In this document: in pieces, positions 1 to 7,373 of the stretch | Numbering within the stretch: the first letter of the stretch is position 1 | Layout: each line of letters begins with the position of its first letter | Origin: Actinopolyspora biskrensis | GTDB taxonomy: Bacteria > Actinomycetota > Actinomycetes > Mycobacteriales > Pseudonocardiaceae | Direction: 5' to 3' | Length of the DNA stretch: 64,000 bases | Assembly (NCBI RefSeq): GCF_013408175.1 | Contig: NZ_JACBYW010000001.1 | Location: 62,001 to 126,000 of the forward strand | Made by a program: the position numbers and the translations under genes | Notes under the pieces: generated by a model | The model's database searches: none | Told to the model about the DNA's origin: nothing | What the model saw: only the letters and a program-made list of their open reading frames with translations

Positions 1-76
1 GGGCTGAGATCCACCGCGGGCACGCCGCGGGGGAAACGTCGGTGGTTCACGGTTCCCCCGCGGACTCCCCGAGCGG

Positions 77-2110
77 TCAGAAAACGGTCACCCGCACTTC
101 CGAGCCCTGCTCGACGGTGTTGCCCGGCACGGGGTACTGGCCGAACACCCTGCCGTTGTCCCTGCCGATCACGGAGTGGACCTTTAGCTTCAGCCCGGCT
201 CGCTCGGCCTGCTCGCGTGCTTCGGACAGCTGCTTGCCCGAGAAGTTCGGGACGCTGACGGCGTTGGACAGCACGAGTCCGACGCGGGGGCTGCCGCTCA
301 TCTGCACCTCGGTGCCCGCGGAGGGATCCGTTCGCACCACGTGGTTGTTCGGCACTCCGTCCGCGAACTCGTGCCCGGCGACGTAGGGCTCGAACCCGGC
401 CTTCCGGAGGGCCTGCATGGCCTGCTCCCGTTCGGCACCGCCCACGTCGGGGACGGGTTCGGGGGCGGGCCCCCTGCTGACGACGATCGTCACCGGGCTC
501 CCGGTCCTGACCTCGGTTCCCGAGGACGGTTCGACCCCGATGACCCGTCCTTTCGGGACGCTGTCGTGATACCGGTCGGCGGAGGAGTCCAGCTCGGGGC
601 TGAGCTGGGCGTTGCGCAGCTCGCTCTGCACCTCGGACACGCGGCTTCCCGCCCGGACCTCCGGCACGCTCGGTCGTCCCTGCGAGACCCGCAGGTCCAC
701 CCGGTCCCCGGTGCGGATCCGGGTGCCTTCCTCCGGGGCCGAGCTGATGACGGTGTTCTCCGGAACGGTGTTGTGGAACGAACGGGAGACGTGGGCCTCG
801 AGCTCGGCCGAACTCAGGGCCCGCTTCGCCTCCGCCACGGGGCGTCCCGAGAGTTCGGGAACCTTGACGTAGGAGCTGCCGCTCCACAGCCACGAACCGC
901 CCGCCACCAGAGCGCCGATCAGCACGACGGCGACCCCGAGGGCTGTCAGCATCCGGCCGCGCCGTCGCCCGCTTCGCCGCGGACGGTTCCCGCCGGTACC
1001 GCTCGCGGGGACCGCTGCGAACTCGTTGGTGGTCCCACCGGCGGACTCGTCGTCGGCGGACGGTGCCCCCGCGCCGGGGCGCAGCAGCGCACGAGTGCCC
1101 CGGGGGCCTCCCGAACCGCTCCCCTCCGACTCCGTCCCCGTGACGGGGGAGAGGCGTTCCGTGGGCGGCCCTTCGCCTTCCGCGCGGTGCTCGCCGCCCG
1201 GCCGGGGGCCCGGTTCGGGGACGGGGACGGCCGCCAGGCCGAGCTCTTCGCGGACCCCGCGCAGTTCCTCCAGGGCCGCGGCGCCGTCCACCGGCCGTTG
1301 CGCGGGGTCCCTGCGGGTGAAGCGCGTCACCAGCTCGTCGAGGCGCTGTGGCAGTCCCGGCACGTATCGGCTCGGCGCGTCCACATCGCTGTTGACGTGG
1401 CGATAGGCCACGGACAGGGCGGTGTCCCCCGTGAACGGAGGGGCTCCGGTGAGCAGCTCGTAGAGCACCGTCCCGGCCGCGTAGACGTCCGAACGGGCGT
1501 CGGCCGCCCCGCTGGCCACCTGCTCCGGGGAAAGGTAGGCGACGGTTCCGAGGATGACGCTGTCCCCGGTGGTTCCCGCGCCCGCGGCGGCACGCACCAG
1601 GCCGAAGTCGGCGACCTGGACCGAACCGCCACTGCCGATCAGCACGTTCTCCGGTTTGATGTCGCGATGGACCATCCCGGCCCGGTGCGCCGCCGACAAC
1701 GCGGACAACACGGCTTCGAGCACGGACAGCGCCACGGGAGGGGACAGGTGCCCCCGCTGGCGCAGCAGGTCGCGCAGCGTTCCGCCGTCGACGAGCTGCA
1801 TCACCAGGTACACGTGGTGCTCCCCGTGCTCGCCGGGGTCAACGCCCTGGTCGTAGACGGCCACTATGTTCGGGTGGTGCAGCCGCGCCGCCGCGCGTGC
1901 CTCGCGTTCGAACCGCTCGGTGAACGACTGGTCCCCCGAGTAGCGGGAGTCCATCACCTTCAGGGCGACCGGACGGTCCAGCCTCGTGTCGATCCCCCTG
2001 TAGACCGTGGACATGCCGCCACGGGCGATCACGGAGTCCACCCGGTAGCGGCGCTCCAACGCGTATCCGAGCAGGTCGTACGGCCCGTTCGCCGATGAAC
2101 CGGAAGTCAT
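77..2110 (-). CDS. pknL: PASTA-domain serine/threonine protein kinase, PknL-like
   Basis: Membrane-anchored eukaryotic-type Ser/Thr kinase of 677 residues. The kinase domain comes first: a glycine-rich loop near residues 29-37, VALK with the ATP-binding lysine at K51, HRDIKPEN, and DFG followed by an activation loop with several Thr. A Pro/Gly-rich linker leads to one membrane segment at about 385-407, followed by four extracellular PASTA repeats of about 65 residues that probably sense peptidoglycan. The kinase part closely resembles M. tuberculosis PknL, and the divergent neighbour is the Rv2175c-type regulator known there as a PknL substrate. I chose the ATG at 2110 because conserved sequence begins soon after it; an in-frame ATG at 2218 would add 36 unconserved residues and sits just after a TAGTGT hexamer. 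The M. tuberculosis protein as I recall it lacks PASTA repeats, so this is the longer form. Confidence 0.93.
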   Translation of the reverse strand: MTSGSSANGPYDLLGYALERRYRVDSVIARGGMSTVYRGIDTRLDRPVALKVMDSRYSGDQSFTERFEREARAAARLHHPNIVAVYDQGVDPGEHGEHHVYLVMQLVDGGTLRDLLRQRGHLSPPVALSVLEAVLSALSAAHRAGMVHRDIKPENVLIGSGGSVQVADFGLVRAAAGAGTTGDSVILGTVAYLSPEQVASGAADARSDVYAAGTVLYELLTGAPPFTGDTALSVAYRHVNSDVDAPSRYVPGLPQRLDELVTRFTRRDPAQRPVDGAAALEELRGVREELGLAAVPVPEPGPRPGGEHRAEGEGPPTERLSPVTGTESEGSGSGGPRGTRALLRPGAGAPSADDESAGGTTNEFAAVPASGTGGNRPRRSGRRRGRMLTALGVAVVLIGALVAGGSWLWSGSSYVKVPELSGRPVAEAKRALSSAELEAHVSRSFHNTVPENTVISSAPEEGTRIRTGDRVDLRVSQGRPSVPEVRAGSRVSEVQSELRNAQLSPELDSSADRYHDSVPKGRVIGVEPSSGTEVRTGSPVTIVVSRGPAPEPVPDVGGAEREQAMQALRKAGFEPYVAGHEFADGVPNNHVVRTDPSAGTEVQMSGSPRVGLVLSNAVSVPNFSGKQLSEAREQAERAGLKLKVHSVIGRDNGRVFGQYPVPGNTVEQGSEVRVTVF

Positions 2111-2230
2111 CGCGTTGCCACCGCCCGTGGTAAGCAGATTGGGAGTGACCGAACGCACCGCGCGCTCGGTTTCCGGGGCGAAATCGTCGCGTGGCCACCC
2201 GCGTGGACCAGCCCGCATACGTTCTCGAAC

Positions 2231-2236
2231 ACACTA
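2231..2236 (-). promoter_or_regulatory. candidate -10 element for pknL
   Basis: TAGTGT on the minus strand fits the actinobacterial TAnnnT -10 pattern. Transcription would begin near 2224, leaving about 114 bases before the preferred pknL start, or 6 bases before the alternative ATG at 2218. No good -35 is seen. Confidence 0.4.
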
Positions 2237-2319
2237 CCGATGGTAGGTGAGCTCCTTCGTGAAAACGTGCGCGGCATACGCGGTGGAAATCCGATCGCGG
2301 TGATGGCACTCTGGGGCAC

Positions 2320-2685
2320 GTGAGTTCGGTTCCTTGCGCTCCTGATGTACTCGCTTCCGACGTGGAGGTCGTATCCATAGCCAACGTCGCGGAACGCCTC
2401 GGGCATCCGCCGACGAGGGTGCACCAGATGATTCGTGACGGGCAGTTGCTGGCGATGCGTCGCGAGCGGGAGTACGTCGTACCCGAGGCTTTTCTGACCG
2501 ACACGACCGTGGTCAAAGGGCTCGCCGGCACGATCACCCTCCTGCGGGACAACGGCTACACCGAGGAGGAGATCCTCGAATGGCTGTTCACCTCCGACGA
2601 AACCCTTCCCGGGACACCGATAGACGCTTTGCGCGGTGACCGGGGGCGTGAGGTCAAGCGCCGGGCGCAGGCGATGGCGCTCTGA
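2320..2685 (+). CDS. Rv2175c-family DNA-binding protein
   Basis: A 121-residue protein strongly similar to M. tuberculosis Rv2175c. An N-terminal winged helix-turn-helix (about residues 20-60) is followed by the family signature VVKGLAGTITLLRDNGYT, a WLFT segment and a C-terminal end VKRRAQAMAL nearly identical to the mycobacterial protein. In M. tuberculosis the orthologue binds DNA and loses binding when phosphorylated by PknL. Divergence from the kinase gene supports the same pairing here. The start is GTG at 2320. There is no clear ribosome site; a weak CACTCT hexamer ends 7 bases upstream, so a leaderless message is possible. The DNA target cannot be told from the sequence. Confidence 0.9.
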   Translation: MSSVPCAPDVLASDVEVVSIANVAERLGHPPTRVHQMIRDGQLLAMRREREYVVPEAFLTDTTVVKGLAGTITLLRDNGYTEEEILEWLFTSDETLPGTPIDALRGDRGREVKRRAQAMAL

Positions 2686-2769
2686 CGGGAGTTCCCCGAG
2701 GTCTCCTCGCGGATCGGTCGGCTTGGTGAGCAGGTTGGGTGCTCGGCCGGGTCGGCTTGCTCACGTGGG

Positions 2770-2846
2770 CGGGAAGCGGTTTCGTCGCTTCCCGAAGGGG
2801 CCGCAGGGTGTGCCGGGACGCTGCCGTGCCGAGGTGCGGCAGCGTC
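2770..2846. terminator. two hairpins between convergent genes
   Basis: Two perfect inverted repeats lie between the convergent Rv2175c-like gene and idsA2. The first has a 9-bp stem (2770-2778 with 2786-2794, 7-base loop). The second has a 10-bp stem (2817-2826 with 2837-2846, 10-base loop). Neither has a U-tract, as is usual for actinobacterial terminators. They could stop transcription from both sides. Confidence 0.6.
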
Positions 2847-2905
2847 GGCCCCTCCGCGTTCGCCGGCCCCGTACGCGGTCGTCCCCGTGGGGGCTCCTAC
2901 GCCGC

Positions 2906-4030
2906 TCACGCGTCGCGGTCGGTCACCGTGACGGTGAGTCGCTCCAGCGCCCGAGCCGCGGGTTCGGGCAGCTCCGCCTCGTGCAGCGCGGACAGGGCGG
3001 ACTCGGTGAGCGTGCCGATGCGCTTCTCGACCGCCTCCACGGCCCCGAGCCTGTCCAGGGCGTCGCGCACCCGCTGCACACCTTCACGGGTCAGTTCCGC
3101 CTCGCCCAGCGAGGTCTCCAGCAGTTCCAGGGCGGTCTCGTCCGACTGCTGCTTCGCGCGCAGCATCCCCTCGGCCACCAGCAACGTCCGCTTGCCCTCC
3201 CGAAGATCGTCCCCGGCCGGTTTGCCGGTGACCTCCGGGTCGCCGAACACCCCGAGCAGGTCGTCCCGCAGCTGGAAGGCGACTCCGATGTCGGCTCCGA
3301 AGCGGCGCAGCACTCCCAGCGTCGCCCGATCGGCCCCGGCGGTCTCCGCTCCGAACTCGAGGGGGCGCTGCACCGTGTAGGAAGCCGCCTTGAGCTCGTC
3401 GATGCGCAGCGCGGCCTCCGGCGTCTCGTCGGCGCGGGCCTGTCCGAGCATGTCCAGGTACTGCCCGGCGAGCACCTCGGTGCGCATCGCCTGCCACGGT
3501 CCCAGCGCACGGGCCAGCGCGCCGGAGGCGAGACCAGCGGAACGCAGCATGTCGTCGGCCCAGCTCAGCGCCAGATCGCCGAGCAGGACCGCCGCGGCGA
3601 GTCCGAAGTCGCGCGGCTCGCCCGCGTAACCGTGCTCGCGGTGGAACTCGGAGAACCGGACGTGCACCGTCGGGCTGCCGCGCCTGGTGGCGGAGCCGTC
3701 GATCAGGTCGTCGTGCATCAGCGCACCCGCCTGGATCAGTTCCAGCGAGCTGGCCGCGCGCAGCATGGCGGTCGCCTCGGGGCCCAGCGCCGAACCGCCC
3801 CCGGCCCGCCATCCCCACCAGGCGAAAGTGGGGCGGATGCGCTTCCCCCCGCGCAGCACGAAGTCGACCAGTTCCTCGGCCGCCCCGGCGACGGCCGGGT
3901 CCAGATCACCGCACTCCCGGACCCGGATACGCAGATAATCCGCCAGGGTCTGCCGTACCTGCTCCGGGATGTCGTCATCCACGGCAACCTCCGTCGCACC
4001 GCGTCCGGTCACCAGATCCTCAAGGGGCAT
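2906..4030 (-). CDS. idsA2: polyprenyl (geranylgeranyl-type) diphosphate synthase
   Basis: Trans-isoprenyl diphosphate synthase of 374 residues that would condense isopentenyl diphosphate with an allylic primer in isoprenoid biosynthesis. Family landmarks are visible: GGKRIRP at 61-67, the first Asp-rich motif DDLID at 107-111 in LMHDDLIDGS, and the second Asp-rich motif in FQLRDDLLGVFGD near residue 260. It matches M. tuberculosis IdsA2 in context (pknL, Rv2175c, idsA2, lppM). The start at 4030 is preferred because GGAGG at 4040-4044 lies 9 bases upstream; an ATG at 4039 directly abuts that site. The open frame runs further upstream into lppM but without conserved sequence. Product chain length cannot be fixed from sequence. 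Confidence 0.9.
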   Translation of the reverse strand: MPLEDLVTGRGATEVAVDDDIPEQVRQTLADYLRIRVRECGDLDPAVAGAAEELVDFVLRGGKRIRPTFAWWGWRAGGGSALGPEATAMLRAASSLELIQAGALMHDDLIDGSATRRGSPTVHVRFSEFHREHGYAGEPRDFGLAAAVLLGDLALSWADDMLRSAGLASGALARALGPWQAMRTEVLAGQYLDMLGQARADETPEAALRIDELKAASYTVQRPLEFGAETAGADRATLGVLRRFGADIGVAFQLRDDLLGVFGDPEVTGKPAGDDLREGKRTLLVAEGMLRAKQQSDETALELLETSLGEAELTREGVQRVRDALDRLGAVEAVEKRIGTLTESALSALHEAELPEPAARALERLTVTVTDRDA

Positions 4031-4151
4031 ACCGGTCATCCTCCGTGACGACTCCCCACGGCCGCATCTCGGGGGCGAGCGCGTCCCGTGCACGGTTCCC
4101 GGACCGCGTGTTGCCGGGAGGGCCGCCGCTCCCGGCCGGTGCGGTGAACTG

Positions 4152-4835
4152 TCAGCCCTGCTCCGCCTCCTTCCGGTAGCGCTGACGCGCGAGCAGCGCC
4201 AGCACGGCGACGAGGAAGGCCGTGCCGAAGGTCCCCAGACCGACGATCGTCGACCAGCCCAGAAGCCCCGCGCTGCGGTTGCTGCTGAACTGGAAGGTCG
4301 CCGACATCTCGGTGACCTCACCGGGGCTGGGCCGCCAGCTGACCATCCCCGCGTCGGTCTCCCCGTTGGTGGTGGTCACCTCGCCCGGGGTGCTGACTTC
4401 GACGAGCACTTCGGAGTTCGTCTCGGCGAGCGGGGTCAGATCCACCGACCCGTTCATCCTGACCAGGGTGCCGGAGCGGGACAGCGAGAGCGAGTACCTG
4501 GAGTCGGAGCTGCTCAGCTCCCTGGCGAGCCTCTCCAGCTCATCGAAGTCGAGCGACTCGAACTCGAGCTTGGAACCCTGCCGATCACCCTCCTGGTAGG
4601 GACTGACGCTCACCCGGTCGGACAGGTCGCGCGGCACCCGCATCCGAAGGTCGCGCTGGTTCGCGGCAGGAGGGGCCGCGATCATGACCTCTCCGGAGAC
4701 CTCGTCCTGCTCGTCGATGCTCAGGGAGACGGTCGCGTTCAGGCATCCGGAAACCAGAACGCCCACAAGCAAGATCATCAGCGCTGTACCCAAACGGGAC
4801 CGCGCCACGTCGACACAGCACCACACACCCCGCAC
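4152..4835 (-). CDS. LppM-like membrane-anchored lipoprotein (DUF3153)
   Basis: A 227-residue exported lipoprotein. The N-terminal hydrophobic segment ends in the lipobox LVSGC (Cys about residue 30). The middle is a Ser/Glu-rich extracellular domain, and the end has a second hydrophobic stretch (about 193-215) followed by the basic tail RQRYRKEAEQG, so the protein is probably anchored at both ends. This architecture and its place next to idsA2 match M. tuberculosis LppM (Rv2171), implicated in phagosome handling. The start is GTG; an internal GTG at the VARSRLG position would shorten the leader to a more typical signal peptide. A weak CACGAT hexamer ends 7 bases before the chosen start. Confidence 0.75.
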   Translation of the reverse strand: MRGVWCCVDVARSRLGTALMILLVGVLVSGCLNATVSLSIDEQDEVSGEVMIAAPPAANQRDLRMRVPRDLSDRVSVSPYQEGDRQGSKLEFESLDFDELERLARELSSSDSRYSLSLSRSGTLVRMNGSVDLTPLAETNSEVLVEVSTPGEVTTTNGETDAGMVSWRPSPGEVTEMSATFQFSSNRSAGLLGWSTIVGLGTFGTAFLVAVLALLARQRYRKEAEQG

Positions 4836-4937
4836 CTTTGTGATCGTGCCACGTCACAGCGTTTTTCACCCGTTGAACCGGATTCGGGACCACATTTTTC
4901 GGAACGGATCGGTATCGAGGACGCGAAGCGGACGCGA

Positions 4938-4943
4938 TAGCGT
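4938..4943 (+). promoter_or_regulatory. -10 element, leaderless start of the DUF885 gene
   Basis: TAGCGT ends exactly 6 bases before the ATG at 4950, placing the transcription start at or next to the A of the start codon. No ribosome site lies between. Confidence 0.5.
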
Positions 4944-4949
4944 GCTGCC

Positions 4950-6632
4950 ATGTCATCCGAGGCCCGAGGTGTGCACGAGATCAGCAATCGACATGTGGAG
5001 GAACTCGCGGCGCTCGACCCGATAACCGCGACCTCCCTGGGGATTCCCGTTCGCCAGCAGGAGCTGACGGACTACTCCCCGGACGGGCACCGAGCGCGTG
5101 GCGAACTCGCCCGTCGGGCCCTGGCCGAGATGTCGGCGGCCGAACCGGCCGACGACGCGGAGACGGTGGCCAAAGCCGTGTTCACCGAACGTGTCGGTCT
5201 CGACGTCGAGCTGCACGACGCGGGTGCCGACATGTCCTCCCTGAACGTCATCGCCAGCCCGGTGCAGGAACTGCGCCAGGTCTTCGACCTGATGCCGACC
5301 GAGACCCCCGAGCAGTGGCACGACGTCGCCAAGCGCATGTCGGCGATGCCGACAGCGGTGAAAGGGCTGACCGCCGGTCTGTCCGAGGCCGCCGCGAACG
5401 GGGAGGTGGCCGCGGCCAGGCAGGTCAAGCGCGTCGCCGAGCAGTGCGACACCTGGTCCGGCAGAAGGGACGGCGGGTCTTTCTTCGCCGACATGGTGGC
5501 CCGTGCGCAGCCCTCGGATCCCGCGCTGCGGAGCGAGCTGGACACGGCCGCGGCCCTGGCCTCCGAAGCCTACTCGGATCTCGCCGATTTCCTGCGCACC
5601 GAACTGCTGCCGCAGGCCCCGGCGGAGGACGCCGTCGGTGAGCAGCGCTACCGCCTCTGGTCCAGGTACTTCACCGGTGCCGACCTCGACCTGCGGGAGG
5701 CCTACGAGTGGGGGTGGAACGAGTTCGCCGCGATCGAGGCCGAGATGAAACGCGTCGCCGGCCGGATCAAACCCTCCGCCACCCTCGCCGAAGCGGCGGC
5801 GGCCCTGGACGCCGACCCGAGGTACCGGGTCCACGGTCAACGCGGGCTGGCGGAATGGATGCAACGCCTGTCCGACCAGGCGCTGCGGGAGCTGCGGGAG
5901 ACGCAGTTCGACATCCCCGACAGGCTGATGAACCTCGAGTGCAAGATCGCGCCCCCGGGCGGGGGAACAGGGGCCTACTACACACCCCCGACCGACGACT
6001 TCAGCAGGCCGGGGCGGATGTGGCGGTCCGTGCCCCCGGAGAAGGAGGAGTACTCGACCTGGCGCGAGGTCTCCACCGTCTACCACGAGGGAGCCCCCGG
6101 GCACCACCTCCAGATCGCCACGGCGGTGCACCAGGCGCAGCGGCTGAACAAGTTCCAACGCCTGGCCTGCATCGTCTCCGCGCACGCGGAAGGCTGGGCA
6201 CTGTACGCCGAGCGACTGATGCGGGAACTCGGGTACCTGTCCGACGACGGGGACCTGCTGGGAATGCTGAACGAGCAGCTGTTCCGCGCGGCCAGGGTGA
6301 TCGTCGACATCGGCATGCACCTGCGATTGCCGATCCCGGCGGGAACCGGTTTCCACGAGGGCGAGACCTGGACCCCGGAACTCGGCCTGGAGTTCATGCT
6401 CACCCGCACCATCACCGACACCGCCAACGTTCGGGACGAGATCGACCGGTACCTGGGATGGCCCGGCCAGGCGCCCTCCTACAAACTCGGCGAACGGCTC
6501 TGGCTGTCGGCACGTGAGGACGCCCGTGCGCGCCACGGAGCCGAGTTCGACCTGAAGCGGTTCCACCGCGACGCCCTCGGGATGGGCTCGATGGGGCTGG
6601 ACACGCTGCGCGAACAGCTCGCCCGGCTGTAG
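4950..6632 (+). CDS. DUF885 family protein, probable zinc carboxypeptidase-like enzyme
   Basis: A cytoplasmic protein of 560 residues without signal peptide or membrane segment. It is full length for DUF885 (about 550-600 residues). The signature metal site is present: YHEGAPGHHLQ (HExxPGH type, about residue 380) and, downstream, SAHAEGWALYAERL, whose His/Glu pair resembles the third zinc-ligand helix of gluzincin-type peptidases. Peptidase activity follows from family resemblance; the substrate is unknown. The gene stands alone, divergent from lppM and convergent with the GNAT gene, and the start is probably leaderless. Confidence 0.88.
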   Translation: MSSEARGVHEISNRHVEELAALDPITATSLGIPVRQQELTDYSPDGHRARGELARRALAEMSAAEPADDAETVAKAVFTERVGLDVELHDAGADMSSLNVIASPVQELRQVFDLMPTETPEQWHDVAKRMSAMPTAVKGLTAGLSEAAANGEVAAARQVKRVAEQCDTWSGRRDGGSFFADMVARAQPSDPALRSELDTAAALASEAYSDLADFLRTELLPQAPAEDAVGEQRYRLWSRYFTGADLDLREAYEWGWNEFAAIEAEMKRVAGRIKPSATLAEAAAALDADPRYRVHGQRGLAEWMQRLSDQALRELRETQFDIPDRLMNLECKIAPPGGGTGAYYTPPTDDFSRPGRMWRSVPPEKEEYSTWREVSTVYHEGAPGHHLQIATAVHQAQRLNKFQRLACIVSAHAEGWALYAERLMRELGYLSDDGDLLGMLNEQLFRAARVIVDIGMHLRLPIPAGTGFHEGETWTPELGLEFMLTRTITDTANVRDEIDRYLGWPGQAPSYKLGERLWLSAREDARARHGAEFDLKRFHRDALGMGSMGLDTLREQLARL

Positions 6633-6662
6633 AACGTCCGCCCGCGACCACCCTGCCCGGGT

Positions 6663-6683
6663 GGCCGTTCGTCGACGACGGCC
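6663..6683. terminator. hairpin between convergent genes
   Basis: GGCCGT (6663-6668) pairs with ACGGCC (6678-6683) around a loop containing the palindrome CGTCGACG. It sits in the 72-base gap between the convergent DUF885 and GNAT genes. There is no U-tract. Confidence 0.45.
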
Positions 6684-6704
6684 GCCGAGAACTCCCTCGG
6701 CGGC

Positions 6705-7277
6705 TCACCTCTCCAGCGGAAGAGGCCTGCCGAGCACCGCGAACGGACGTGGGTCCCCCGCGAAGCGGTAGTCGCGGAGCACATCGGTGAAACCGACCCG
6801 GCGGTACAGCTGCCACGCCCTGGTCGGTCCCTCGGGGGTGGACAGCAGCACGTTCGCCCCCGGGGCGGCGGCGAGCAGAGTACGCAGCATGCTCTCACCC
6901 AGACCGTGCCCCTGGGCCTCCGGATGCACGTGGAGCTCGGTCAACTCGAAGTAGTCCCCGAGCCACTCCTCGATCCGTTCCGGGGGCAGGCGCTCCTGCA
7001 TCCCGCGGCGGACCTGCTCGTGCCACCACTGCCCCGCGTCCCCCGAATAGCCGTAGCCGACACCGCTCAGTTCGTCACGCTCGTTGAAGGCCGCGACACA
7101 GCGCCACCCCGTACGCGACATGTGCGCCGACCAGACCGGGATGCGCTGTTGGGTGGCCCACGAGGGATAACCCATCGCCGTCACGTAAACCCGCACGGCT
7201 TCGGGCAGTCTGGCACGTAGTTCTTCGGTGGAGAGTTCCACCACTCGTTCGCAACGTGGAGACGGTGCAGCGGTCAC
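6705..7277 (-). CDS. GNAT-family N-acetyltransferase (Rv2170-like)
   Basis: A 190-residue acetyltransferase. The acetyl-CoA-binding core is ELHVHPEAQGHGLGESML (motif A, QxxGxG type, about residues 113-130), followed by LLSTPEG and the C-terminal motif RVGFTDVLRDYRFAGDPRPFAVLGRPL. The FELTELHVHP, WQLYRRVGF and AGDPRPFAVLGR stretches match M. tuberculosis Rv2170, reported as an acetyltransferase acting on metabolic enzymes. The natural substrate here is unknown. The start is GTG at 7277, and a TAAGGT hexamer at 7286-7291 suggests a leaderless message. It follows lhr on the same strand after 96 bases, so it could also receive read-through. Confidence 0.82.
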   Translation of the reverse strand: MTAAPSPRCERVVELSTEELRARLPEAVRVYVTAMGYPSWATQQRIPVWSAHMSRTGWRCVAAFNERDELSGVGYGYSGDAGQWWHEQVRRGMQERLPPERIEEWLGDYFELTELHVHPEAQGHGLGESMLRTLLAAAPGANVLLSTPEGPTRAWQLYRRVGFTDVLRDYRFAGDPRPFAVLGRPLPLER

Positions 7278-7285
7278 AGCTCCGC

Positions 7286-7291
7286 ACCTTA
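7286..7291 (-). promoter_or_regulatory. -10 element for the GNAT gene
   Basis: TAAGGT on the minus strand ends 8 bases before the GTG at 7277. This spacing fits a leaderless or near-leaderless transcript. Confidence 0.4.
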
Positions 7292-7373
7292 GAGGATCCT
7301 CCGTCGTGCTCGCCCGCCGGTCGGACTCTGTGCCACGGCCGGGTCACGCAACGCCGCGCCCCGAAGTCCCGGA

